From positions 1 to 12,303 of the forward strand of contig JAEUJT010000498.1 in the NCBI GenBank assembly GCA_016793525.1: a DNA stretch of 12,303 nt, given 5' to 3'. Below are positions 1 to 7,635 of the stretch, piece by piece. Numbering within the stretch: the stretch's first letter is position 1; each line of letters begins with the position of its first letter. The notes below the pieces were generated by a model. That model was not told the origin of the DNA. It saw nothing but the letters and a program-made list of their open reading frames with translations, and made no database searches. The DNA is from Archangium sp. GTDB lineage: Bacteria; Myxococcota; Myxococcia; Myxococcales; Myxococcaceae. Both the position numbers and the translations under genes were made by a program.

Positions 1-824
1 ACGGCGACGGCGGGTGGCTCATCGACGAGGTCGAGCCGCTGGCCCAGGTCGGCAATGCGCAATACGACCTGCGCATCACCAGTGCGGGCACGCTCCACGT
101 CGCGTACCAGCTGACCAACGTGGCCAGTGACGCCGGCAGCAGCGACGCGGGGTTCTTCGGTGTGCGCCACGCCCAGCGCGCGAGCGGCGCCTCCTCGTGG
201 ACGTACGGGGTCGTCGAGACCAGCGCGGGGCCGGTGTTGGGCAGCGCGCTCGGCCTGGCCGTCGACAGCGCCGGAGAGCCGGCCGTCGCGTACCTGCAGA
301 CCGTCGACGCCGATGGCGGCCGCGGGTTGAAGGTGGCGCGGCGCGTGGGTGGCGCGAGCGGTACGTGGGCGAGCGAAAACGTCGGAGACGTCATCACCGC
401 CACCACGGCGAACCTGCCGTCGAACGCCACCAGCCTCGACTTCGGGCCTGGCAACGAGCTCTCCGTGGCGCTCTCGACGCGCGACCCGAGCTACCGGTTG
501 TCGACGTACGTCAAGCCCGTCGGTGGCGCATGGCAGGTGGGCGAGACGATGATCTCGACGGTGCCTGGCCAGTTCCCCACGCTGCGGTACTCGCCGGCCG
601 GCCACCCGTGGCTGACGTACTACTCGACGGACAGCGCGGTGATCCGCCGGCTGACGCCTTCGGCCCCGCTGGTGAAGGCCGTGCACCAGGGCCTCAGCCT
701 CGGTGACTTCTACGCCGGCCGTTACATCTCGATGGCGTTCGACGCCGCGGGCCGCGCGCACTTCATCTACAACACGTCCAACCCGTCGCTGACGCGGACG
801 CTCTACTACGCGCGCCTGGAGTGA
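1..824 (+). CDS. Beta-propeller-like repeat protein, 3' part only (5' end outside window)
   Basis: The frame is open from the left edge (first full codon at 3) to TGA at 822-824, giving 273 visible residues with the true start upstream. A GTG at 120 lies in frame, but the same repeat style continues before it, so it is not taken as the start. Five related strand motifs of the form (L/M)xxxxxGxxxxxxY recur at visible residues about 23, 85, 145, 194 and 244, for example LAVDSAGEPAVAYL and MAFDAAGRAHFIYN. Several are preceded by a G/S-x-W segment (SSWTYG, GTWASE, GAWQVG). A 50-60 residue period with one Trp strand per unit suggests blades of a beta-propeller, probably secreted. The export signal, if any, is outside the window. 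No catalytic residues are recognised, so the function is unknown. The stop overlaps the next start by 4 nt (GTGA), implying co-translation with the O-antigen ligase-like gene. The fold is inferred from periodicity only. Confidence 0.8.
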   Translation, partial: GDGGWLIDEVEPLAQVGNAQYDLRITSAGTLHVAYQLTNVASDAGSSDAGFFGVRHAQRASGASSWTYGVVETSAGPVLGSALGLAVDSAGEPAVAYLQTVDADGGRGLKVARRVGGASGTWASENVGDVITATTANLPSNATSLDFGPGNELSVALSTRDPSYRLSTYVKPVGGAWQVGETMISTVPGQFPTLRYSPAGHPWLTYYSTDSAVIRRLTPSAPLVKAVHQGLSLGDFYAGRYISMAFDAAGRAHFIYNTSNPSLTRTLYYARLE

Positions 825-2806
825 CAGGCGGGGCTGAGCGCGCGACGGCGCAGGCGCTCGCGGCGACGTGTCTGGCGGTGGGCCTCGCGTTCAGCCCGCT
901 GCTGCACGAGACGTTTCATTTCCCGAAGTGGGCGGCGCTGGTGCTCGGGGCCAGCGTGGTCTCCGCGCGCCTGGTGGTGCAGCGGCGCTCGAAGATGGAT
1001 CCGCTCGACGCCGCAGCGCTCGCGTGGCTCGCCGTCACCGCGCTGAGCGGCTTCGTCGCGCGTGACGGCGCGTGGATCCGCGGGGAGTCACCTCGGCACG
1101 AAGGCGTGGTCGCGGCGGCGGCGTGGGTCGCGCTGTTCTTCGGTGCGAGAGCGGCGGCGAATCAACCACGTGCGGTGTTTCGTGCCGCGGTCTTGGCCGG
1201 AGACCTGGCCAGCCTCTACGCGCTCGCGCAGTGGCTGAAGGTGGATCCGCTGACGTGGGACCACGTCGCGACGTTCTCCAACGCGCTCAGGCCCTTCGGT
1301 ACCTTCGGGCACCCCAACGCGCTGGCGGCGTGGGTCGCCATGGCCCTGCCGCTCCGGCTGTCTGACCTGCGGCAAGGGACGGTCGCCGCCCGCGCGGGAG
1401 AGGCGCTTCGGGCGGTGATCAGCTGCGCCGCGCTGGTGTTGACGCTGACGCGGTCAGCGTGGCTCGCCGCGGCGTGCGGCGTCGCGGTGACGGTCGGGTT
1501 GCTCACGACCCAACGCTGGGGTGGCATCGGGTCGAATCGCCTTCGCGCGAGGTGGCTCGTGGTGCCCGTGGGAATGGTGGCCATCGGGGTGCTGGTCGCG
1601 CCCGCACCAATCCGCGAGCGGCTGAAGAACCCCTTCGTGGCTGGGGCGCGCGGCTACCTCTGGCGAGGAGGCGTCGACGCGTTCGCTGCGCGCCCGTGGC
1701 TCGGGTGGGGCGTGGGCAACATCGAGCGCGCATTCACCATCTCGCGGCCCGCCACCGGCTGGGAGACCGAAGGGTGGATCACCCCCGACAGCATGCACGC
1801 CGACGCGTTCGACGTGGCGGTGACGCGCGGGCTCGTGGGGCTCGCGGCCGCGGCGACGTTCGCGGCGCTGTTCTGGCGGCGGATCCGCGAGCGCTGGCGT
1901 GATTCACCGGAGGCGCGGCTGGCCTTGACGCCGCTCCTCGGCGCGCTCGCGGCGTGGCTCGTCTGCGGCCTCGTCGGGTTCTCGGTGCTCAGCACCGCGA
2001 CGTTCGCCGCGATTCTCCTCGGCCTCGCGGCCGGGCGGAGCGGCGCGGCGGCTCCGGCGAGTGGCCCACGAAACACCTCGCCACGCCACGCGACCGCGCC
2101 GGAGCCCGGTCCGGCACCAACCGCGGCGCGTGGTGTGAGTGTCTCGCGCGTTCGCCTCGCGCTGGCCGCGGTGCTGGTGCTCCTCGGCACCTCCTTCTCG
2201 CTTCGGGCGCTGTGGGCCTCGGCGCTCCTCGGTCGCGCGTGGAGGGCATCGAGTGACCCGGAGGTCGTTCGCCTCACCACGCGCGCCGCCGAAATCGACC
2301 GTGGGCTCCCGGGCTCGGCCGTGCACCGCGCCCGGCTGCTCACCCGCGCAGGGCAGCTCGACGCCGCCGATGTCGCGTGGGCCGAAGCGCTCTCGGCGCG
2401 CCCCGAGCCCTTCGGCTTCCTCGAGCAAGCGCGGATCCGCGCGCGGCGCCCATGTGGTACGGCCGGAGGGCCGTGTGACCCATGGCCCCTCGTGCTGCGT
2501 GCGCTGGAGTTGGATCCACGCAACGCGATGGTCTCGGTCAACGCCGTCAACCTCGCGCTCCAGGCGCCGGCGCTTCGAGGGGCGAGTGCGCTGCTCGACG
2601 ACGCGCTGTCACGCACGCCGCGCTTCGGCCCGCTGCTCGCCCAGCGCGCGTACCTGCTGATCCGCGAGGGAAAGAAGCCCGAGGCGCTCCACCAACTCCG
2701 CGCGGCGTTGGCGGCCGACTGGCACTTCGCCGAGTCCCACCGCGGCGATGCCGTGAAAAATCTCGCGCAGCTCGAGGCGCACCGGGCTATCGACGCGGCA
2801 CCATGA
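821..2806 (+). CDS. O-antigen ligase/polymerase (WaaL/Wzy) family membrane protein with C-terminal TPR-like region
   Basis: A 661-residue polytopic inner-membrane protein with roughly ten or more hydrophobic segments in residues 1-430. It shows the hallmarks of the Wzy_C/O-antigen ligase family. These are RPFGTFGHPNALAAW near 157-171, LTLTRSAWLA with R211, GWGVGN before the large periplasmic loop, and DSMHADAFD with H326 in the place of the conserved loop histidine. Family members transfer or polymerise undecaprenyl-linked glycans on the periplasmic face, joining them to lipid A, other glycan chains or proteins. A Pro/Ala-rich loop (about 405-440) is followed by one last membrane helix (about 444-468). 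After it comes an alpha-helical TPR-like region (about 495-650, with ALELDP and AYLLIREGKKPEALHQL). Such tails are known in ligase-family proteins including protein O-glycosylation enzymes, so the acceptor cannot be assigned. The GTG start overlaps the upstream stop and has no usable Shine-Dalgarno of its own, which suggests translational coupling. Confidence 0.85.
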   Translation: MTGGAERATAQALAATCLAVGLAFSPLLHETFHFPKWAALVLGASVVSARLVVQRRSKMDPLDAAALAWLAVTALSGFVARDGAWIRGESPRHEGVVAAAAWVALFFGARAAANQPRAVFRAAVLAGDLASLYALAQWLKVDPLTWDHVATFSNALRPFGTFGHPNALAAWVAMALPLRLSDLRQGTVAARAGEALRAVISCAALVLTLTRSAWLAAACGVAVTVGLLTTQRWGGIGSNRLRARWLVVPVGMVAIGVLVAPAPIRERLKNPFVAGARGYLWRGGVDAFAARPWLGWGVGNIERAFTISRPATGWETEGWITPDSMHADAFDVAVTRGLVGLAAAATFAALFWRRIRERWRDSPEARLALTPLLGALAAWLVCGLVGFSVLSTATFAAILLGLAAGRSGAAAPASGPRNTSPRHATAPEPGPAPTAARGVSVSRVRLALAAVLVLLGTSFSLRALWASALLGRAWRASSDPEVVRLTTRAAEIDRGLPGSAVHRARLLTRAGQLDAADVAWAEALSARPEPFGFLEQARIRARRPCGTAGGPCDPWPLVLRALELDPRNAMVSVNAVNLALQAPALRGASALLDDALSRTPRFGPLLAQRAYLLIREGKKPEALHQLRAALAADWHFAESHRGDAVKNLAQLEAHRAIDAAP

Positions 2807-4698
2807 AACTGACGACGCACGCTGTGACCGTGGCGCTGGCGTTGATCGCCACGGGGTGCACCAAGCTCGACGAATCCCTCCTCGCGTGGGTGTCAGCGAA
2901 AATCACCGCGGCGAACGGCGGCACGCTGGCGACGGTCGACGGCAAGGTGAAGCTCACCTTCCCTCCGGGCGCGGTGAAGCAAGACACCACCTTTCGTATC
3001 GCCGAAGACGTGATGCCCGCCGAGGCCGCCGCCACGCTGGGTGACGTCGAGCGCGCGAACAACGTGTTCCGCATCGAGCCCGAGGTGGAGCTCGACGCCC
3101 CGGTGCGCATCAACCTCGACCTGCCACTGGGCGAGACGTCTTTGGTCTTCCCCAATGCGCCAAAGGCGAGCGACCTCACCATCGCGCCTGAAATCCTCGT
3201 CCTCCCGAGCAAGCCGGCCACGCCCTCCGAGGCGCCTCCTCCTCCGAAGCCCGCCTACAAAGACTGGTGGGAAATCGAGCAAGAGAAGGCGGCGGAGGCC
3301 CAGCGGCGGCTCGACGAATACAACGCCTACGTCGCGCAGCAGGACAAGGCGAAAGAAGACCGCCGCGTCGCGCTGCTCCGGCAAATCGAGCGCACGGGTA
3401 CGCTCACGCTGGTGCAGCTCCGCGCGGAGCTCTTCGGCGTCGGCGACACCCAGTTCACCTCCAAGCCCGAGGCGGAAGACGCCGACGTCGGCACCACCTT
3501 CACTGGCACGCTGTCGCTGACGAACTCGCTGGCGTTCACCACCGAAGGTCAGAAGGTGATGCGCGCGTACCTCGCGGGTCGCCCGGGCGCCGACCAGAAG
3601 GCCATCGACGCGTGGAAGGGCTACGTCGCAGCCGAGGTCGACGCCTACGCCCAAGCTTCGGGAGAGGTCGAAGTGGTGAGCCCCGCCAAGCGCTCGTTTT
3701 CGGTCCCGGCGGCGGTGAGCGTTCCCCCGAACGCCCCGGTGTTCAACACCGCGAAGCTCGACATTCCCTACCTCTGCAAGTTCCCCGGCGACGGCACCTA
3801 CGGCGTGAATGTGTATCTGAAGCTCTCCGGGCCCGGCGGCGCGACGCTGCCCGTGCTCGCGATGACCTCGTTCAACTGGGTGGCATTCTGCAACGAGGTG
3901 GCCCCCGAGCGCCCGCCGCGCTGCGCCGGCCCCGACTTCCCCGAAGATCGGCAGGAGCGGCTCGAAGACACGCTCATCGTGCTCCGCGACTTCGGCATGG
4001 CGACGAACGTCACCGTCACCGCGTGCCCGGTGATTCTCGACACGCCCATCGGCGAGGTCACTTTCCACTCCAATGGCCAGCAGCAGAAGGCGTCTGACGC
4101 CACGCAGACCGAGGTCACCGACGTGTTGGCGCTGCGCACGGCGGTCAACCAGTCGACGCTCGACACCGCGGTGAACAACAGCGTCTTCGAGTGCGGCGCG
4201 GGCGACGCCGGGTACACCATCTGCGCGTCACCCAAGGGCACCATGTTGGCGGGCGACTACTTCTTCATGGGCCTGACCACCCAAGGCGACATTCCCCTGG
4301 CGGATCCGACGAACCAGTACCAATACGCCTTCGTCTTCGACTCCGACGGCGCATCGGTGAACAACTACACACCCATCGCCGCGTACCCGAAGGACTTCTT
4401 CAAGGGTTCCGACCGCTGGTACGAGCTGCTGTACCGGCCGTCGATGGGGTGGAGCATCAAGGTGTCTGACCTGCGCAGCGGCACGGCGCAGACCGTCACC
4501 AGCCCCGCCCGCGCCATCATTCGCGGCAACAGCCTGATGCTGGTGGTGCCCGCGCTGGAGATGACGTCGCTCACGCCGAGCTACCGGGCCACGGCATTTC
4601 GCCACACTGGGGATTTTGGCCTCAGCGCCCCGTTCAATTGGTCGGCGAACGTGTACCCGGCGGTCGACGTGGGGCTCGCTCCGTTCGACAAGCCCTGA
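2803..4698 (+). CDS. Large lipoprotein with N-terminal ZU5-like domain
   Basis: 631 residues. The ATG at 2803 was chosen because it overlaps the upstream stop (ATGA) and begins a textbook lipoprotein signal: MKLTT, a hydrophobic core, then LIATGC with C19 as the lipidated residue. The frame stays open upstream to 2482, but that part only shadows the ligase gene. Residues 39-131 resemble a ZU5 domain: GG, then a strand, then KLTFPPGAV (50-58), then strands ending in PVRINLDL. ZU5 domains are beta-rich and in bacteria sit in surface or processed proteins. A Pro-rich linker (about 135-150) precedes a highly charged helical segment (about 152-205) likely to be coiled coil. The remaining roughly 420 residues are beta-rich with six scattered Cys that could form disulfides, and were not recognised. 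Position +2 after the Cys is Thr, not Asp. Likely an outer-membrane or surface lipoprotein working with the coupled ligase and propeller protein. The exact role is unknown. Confidence 0.82.
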   Translation: MKLTTHAVTVALALIATGCTKLDESLLAWVSAKITAANGGTLATVDGKVKLTFPPGAVKQDTTFRIAEDVMPAEAAATLGDVERANNVFRIEPEVELDAPVRINLDLPLGETSLVFPNAPKASDLTIAPEILVLPSKPATPSEAPPPPKPAYKDWWEIEQEKAAEAQRRLDEYNAYVAQQDKAKEDRRVALLRQIERTGTLTLVQLRAELFGVGDTQFTSKPEAEDADVGTTFTGTLSLTNSLAFTTEGQKVMRAYLAGRPGADQKAIDAWKGYVAAEVDAYAQASGEVEVVSPAKRSFSVPAAVSVPPNAPVFNTAKLDIPYLCKFPGDGTYGVNVYLKLSGPGGATLPVLAMTSFNWVAFCNEVAPERPPRCAGPDFPEDRQERLEDTLIVLRDFGMATNVTVTACPVILDTPIGEVTFHSNGQQQKASDATQTEVTDVLALRTAVNQSTLDTAVNNSVFECGAGDAGYTICASPKGTMLAGDYFFMGLTTQGDIPLADPTNQYQYAFVFDSDGASVNNYTPIAAYPKDFFKGSDRWYELLYRPSMGWSIKVSDLRSGTAQTVTSPARAIIRGNSLMLVVPALEMTSLTPSYRATAFRHTGDFGLSAPFNWSANVYPAVDVGLAPFDKP

Positions 4699-4712
4699 CG
4701 GCGTCCTATGCT
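4685..4712 (+). promoter_or_regulatory. Candidate sigma-70-like promoter for the kinase operon
   Basis: TCGACA (4685-4690, five of six matches to TTGACA), a 16-bp spacer and TATGCT (4707-4712, four of six matches to TATAAT) lie just before the kinase gene. The -35-like box is inside the last codons of the lipoprotein gene. Transcription would start near 4719 and give a leader of about 30 nt. In such GC-rich DNA the A/T-containing -10-like box stands out, but this is pattern matching and the upstream operon could simply read through. Confidence 0.33.
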
Positions 4713-4718
4713 GAGCCG

Positions 4719-4737
4719 GCCGCACGGGGGTTGCGGC
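4719..4737 (+). other. Small hairpin in the leader of the kinase gene
   Basis: A perfect 6-bp stem (GCCGCA with TGCGGC) encloses a 7-nt loop containing GGGGG, 10 nt before the kinase ATG. No T-run follows, so it is not an intrinsic terminator. It may affect translation of a gene that otherwise lacks a clear Shine-Dalgarno, or may be chance. Confidence 0.25.
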
Positions 4738-4747
4738 ACCGACGCAC

Positions 4748-7273
4748 ATGGGCACGTTCTGGAAGAACCTCTCGCTGGGTCACAAGCTCTACCTGACGGT
4801 CGGGCTGATGGCGTCACTCATCGTGGCCGAGCTGCTGACGCTGCGCTTCGCGATGCGCACCCTGTCGGCGGCGCGCGCGTTCGTCGGCGGTGAGAGCCTC
4901 TGGTCGAAGGCCCAGAAGAACGCCGCCATCAACCTGCAGCGCTACGGGCAGACCCGAGACGACGCCGACTTCGACGACTTCTTGCGCGACTTCGAGGTGC
5001 CTGAGGGGGACCACCAGGCGCGCATCGAGCTGAGCAAGCCGAGCCCCGACATGGAGGTGGTGCGCCAGGGCTTCCTCCGCGGCGCCATTGCCCCCGACGA
5101 CATTCAGCCCATCATCGACCTCCTCCGCCGCTTCGGGTGGACCCCGTACGTCGGGCGCGCCATCGCCGCGTGGACCAAAGCCGACGGGCTGCTCGGGGAC
5201 TTCAAGGCGCGCGGCCTCGCCTACCATCGCGCGGTGCAGGCGCACGACGCCGCGGCCGAGAAGCGGCTGTTGCTCGAAATCAAAGCGCTCAACGAGAGCC
5301 TCACCGAGGCCGAGGTCGAGTTCTCCTACGTGCTGGGCGAAGGCTCGCGGGCGCTGGAGGAGATCGTCCTCCTCCTCCTCTACGTGGCGGTGATGATTGT
5401 CGAGAGCCTGGGGCTGACCCTGGCCTTCGTCATCAGCCGCTCCATCTCGCGCGGGTTGAACGAGCTGACGGTGGCCGCCGACCACATCGGCCGGGGCGAC
5501 TTCTCGAAGGTGCCGGTGCCGCGCTCGGGCGACGAAATCGGCCAGCTGGCGCGCTCTCTGGGGCAGATGGGGGCGCTGCTGCAGCGCTCGTATGGCGAGC
5601 TCGAGGCGCGGGTGCTCGAGCGCACGGTCGACCTCGCCAGCTCACGCGACCAGCTCGACGTCATCTTGCGCGGCATCACCGACGGCATCACGGTCATCGA
5701 TGGCCAGGGGCGCTTCGTCTACGTGAATGAGATCGGCGCGCGCATGTGCGGCATGCCCTCGGTCGAGGCCTTCTTGAAGACGCCGCAGTCGGCCTTCTTC
5801 AAAGACATGGAGATTCAGAACGAGCACGGCGAGCCGCTGCCGCTGGAGAACCTCCCCTCCCGGCTGGCCTTCAAGGGCGTGGAGAACCCGCCCGAGGTGG
5901 TGGTGCGCTACCGCCTCAACGGGGGCGAGGAGCGCTGGTCCATCATCAAGTCCGCGCCGGTGTTCGACGCGTCCCGCAAGGCGACGCTGGTGGTCACCAT
6001 CTTCAAGGACTTCACCGAGCACAAGCGCTCGCAGGAGGCGCTCAAGTTCCTCGACGAGTGCAGCATCTTGCTCAACGCGTCACTCGACTACACCACCACC
6101 CTGCGCTCGCTGGCCCAGATGCTGGTGCCGCGTTTCGCCGACTGGAGCTCGGTCGAAGTGGTCGAAGAGGGCGCGCTGAAGACGGTGGCCATCGCCCACG
6201 TCGACCCAGCCAAGGTGAAGCTCGCGTACGAGCTGCAGGCGCGCTGGCCACCCGACCCAAACGCTGCGACCGGCGCCGCCAACGTGCTGCGCACCGGCAA
6301 GTCGGAGCTGTACCCCGACATTCCCCCCGAGCTCATCGAGCAGGGGGCGCGCGACGAAGAGCACCTCCGCGTCTCCCGAGCGCTGAACCTGCGCTCGGCG
6401 ATGGTGGTGCCACTCTCGGCGCGCGGCAAGGTGCTGGGCGCCATCACCATCGTCTGGTCCGACTCCAACCGCCGCTACGCGCCGAGCGACCTGCCGCTGA
6501 TGGAGGAGCTCGGGCGCCGCGCGGGCATGGCGGTCGACAACGCGCGGCTGTACCGGGAGGCGCAGCACGCCATCAACACCCGCGACGACTTCTTGGCCAT
6601 GGCCGGGCACGAGCTGAAGACGCCGCTGGCCGCGTTGATGATGAGCGTGCAGAGCCCGCTGCGGGCGGCGAAGAAGGGGCAGCCGATGAACGTCGCCGAG
6701 CGGCTGGAGCGCGCGGTGCGCAGCGGCATGCGGCTCGAGCGGCTCATCGACCTCCTGCTCGACGTCTCCACCATCACCGCGGGCAGGCTGCGGCTCGAGC
6801 CCGCCACCTTCGACCTGGCGGAGCTGGTGGTCGAGGTGGTGTCGCGCTTCGTCGAAGACACCGAGACCGACGACCGCCGCATCTCTGTGCACGCGGGCGC
6901 GCCCCTTGAGGGCACGTGGGACCGCACCCGCATCGACCAGGTCATCAGCAACCTCATCAGCAACGCGGTGAAGTACGGCCAGGGCAAGCCGGTCGAGGTG
7001 TCACTCACCACCGACGGAGCCGACGCGGTGGTGCGGGTGGTCGACCACGGCATCGGCATCGCGGTCGAGCAGCAGCAGCGCATCTTCGAGCAGTTCGAGC
7101 GCGCGGTTGGCACACACGACTTCGGAGGCTTCGGGTTGGGTTTGTGGATCGCGAAGAAAATCGTCGAGGCCAGCGGAGGCTCCATCGGCGTCGACAGCAC
7201 CCAGGGCGTCAGCACCACCTTCACCGTGCGCCTGCCGCTCCACGCGCGCGAGCCGCTGAGGGTCGCCAAATGA
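4748..7273 (+). CDS. Membrane sensor histidine kinase (HAMP-PAS-GAF-HisKA-HATPase_c)
   Basis: 841 residues. TM1 is about 14-32, an extracytoplasmic, mostly helical sensor region 33-205, TM2 about 206-229, and HAMP about 231-283. A short coiled coil (ELEARVLERTVDLASSRDQL) leads to a PAS domain about 303-425 and a GAF domain about 436-610. The HisKA H-box GHELKTPL follows, with phospho-acceptor H621. The ATPase domain shows an N-box (NLISNAVKYG, N739), G1 (DHGIGI, D766), F-box (FEQFERA) and G2 (GGFGLGLWI, from 793). All key residues are intact, so it should autophosphorylate and pass phosphate to a receiver. There is no internal receiver; the coupled response regulator gene (ATGA overlap) is the obvious partner. 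The sensor region has the motif GGESLWSKAQK, which I recall from outer parts of several proteobacterial sensor kinases; its ligand is unknown. The ATG at 4748 is the first start in frame and leads straight into TM1, but has no strong ribosome binding site. Confidence 0.95.
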   Translation: MGTFWKNLSLGHKLYLTVGLMASLIVAELLTLRFAMRTLSAARAFVGGESLWSKAQKNAAINLQRYGQTRDDADFDDFLRDFEVPEGDHQARIELSKPSPDMEVVRQGFLRGAIAPDDIQPIIDLLRRFGWTPYVGRAIAAWTKADGLLGDFKARGLAYHRAVQAHDAAAEKRLLLEIKALNESLTEAEVEFSYVLGEGSRALEEIVLLLLYVAVMIVESLGLTLAFVISRSISRGLNELTVAADHIGRGDFSKVPVPRSGDEIGQLARSLGQMGALLQRSYGELEARVLERTVDLASSRDQLDVILRGITDGITVIDGQGRFVYVNEIGARMCGMPSVEAFLKTPQSAFFKDMEIQNEHGEPLPLENLPSRLAFKGVENPPEVVVRYRLNGGEERWSIIKSAPVFDASRKATLVVTIFKDFTEHKRSQEALKFLDECSILLNASLDYTTTLRSLAQMLVPRFADWSSVEVVEEGALKTVAIAHVDPAKVKLAYELQARWPPDPNAATGAANVLRTGKSELYPDIPPELIEQGARDEEHLRVSRALNLRSAMVVPLSARGKVLGAITIVWSDSNRRYAPSDLPLMEELGRRAGMAVDNARLYREAQHAINTRDDFLAMAGHELKTPLAALMMSVQSPLRAAKKGQPMNVAERLERAVRSGMRLERLIDLLLDVSTITAGRLRLEPATFDLAELVVEVVSRFVEDTETDDRRISVHAGAPLEGTWDRTRIDQVISNLISNAVKYGQGKPVEVSLTTDGADAVVRVVDHGIGIAVEQQQRIFEQFERAVGTHDFGGFGLGLWIAKKIVEASGGSIGVDSTQGVSTTFTVRLPLHAREPLRVAK
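7258..7262 (+). promoter_or_regulatory. Ribosome binding site for the response regulator
   Basis: GAGGG inside the end of the kinase gene, 7 nt before the ATG at 7270. It supports the ATGA start over the long upstream open frame, which only shadows the kinase. Confidence 0.6.
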
Positions 7274-7635
7274 TTCTCCTGGTCGAAGACGACGACGACG
7301 TGCGCGTCGCGCTCCACGGGCTGCTGGCCGACGAAGGCTACGAGATCACCTCGGTCAGCAACGGGCAGGCGGGGCTCGACGTGATTCGAGGTGGGTCTCG
7401 GCCCGACCTCGTCCTCCTCGACTGGAACATGGTGCCGATGAACGGCGCGAAGTTCATCGAGTCCCTGTCCGCGGCAGAGCGCCCGCCCATCGCGCTGCTG
7501 ACCGCCGACACGCGGGTGGCCGAAAAGGCGAAGGCGTACGGCTGCGTGGCGTTTCTGAAGAAGCCGGTCGACCTCGATGCGCTGTTCGAGCTCGTCGAGC
7601 GCTCTGTCGCGCCCTCCACTACACTCGGGCGGTGA
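7270..7635 (+). CDS. Single-domain response regulator (receiver only)
   Basis: 121 residues, the size of one CheY-like receiver with nothing after it. The acidic pocket is EDDDD (6-10), the phospho-acceptor is D51 in LVLLDWNM, the switch threonine is T78 in LLTAD, and the conserved lysine is K98 in FLKKP. All are present, so it should accept phosphate from the adjacent kinase. With no DNA-binding or enzymatic output domain it must act by protein contact or as a relay to another protein. The start is the ATG overlapping the kinase stop (ATGA), backed by GAGGG 7 nt upstream. The stop overlaps the next gene (GTGATGA), so kinase, regulator and secreted hydrolase look translationally coupled. The C-terminal APSTTLGR tail falls outside the domain and coincides with a possible promoter for the next gene. 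Confidence 0.93.
   Translation: MILLVEDDDDVRVALHGLLADEGYEITSVSNGQAGLDVIRGGSRPDLVLLDWNMVPMNGAKFIESLSAAERPPIALLTADTRVAEKAKAYGCVAFLKKPVDLDALFELVERSVAPSTTLGR
7620..7625 (+). promoter_or_regulatory. Possible -10 element for the secreted hydrolase gene
   Basis: TACACT, four of six matches to TATAAT, sits in the last codons of the response regulator. A transcript from it would start close to the GTG/ATG of the hydrolase, giving a nearly leaderless message. No convincing -35 box is visible at the right distance, so the call is weak. Confidence 0.22.

Noticed and set aside
2482..2802. Upstream extension of the lipoprotein gene from 2482
   Set aside because: The extension lies wholly inside the ligase gene, is Arg/Ala-rich, and would bury the lipobox signal that starts at 2803.
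1654..2820. Minus-strand open frame (388 codons) opposite the ligase gene
   Set aside because: Composition is Ala/Arg/Ser-rich low-complexity, with no membrane or domain pattern. It is a shadow of the ligase gene.
2893..4068. Minus-strand open frame (391 codons) opposite the lipoprotein gene
   Set aside because: Arg/Gly/Val-rich antisense translation; the + frame has a lipobox and ordinary protein composition.
5746..6909. Alternative + frame open for 387 codons inside the kinase gene
   Set aside because: The Arg/Gly/Ala-rich product overlaps intact PAS, GAF and HisKA motifs in the real frame.
6916..7269. Upstream extension of the response regulator from 6916
   Set aside because: It shadows the kinase ATPase domain in another frame; the receiver begins exactly at the 7270 ATG, which has GAGGG upstream.
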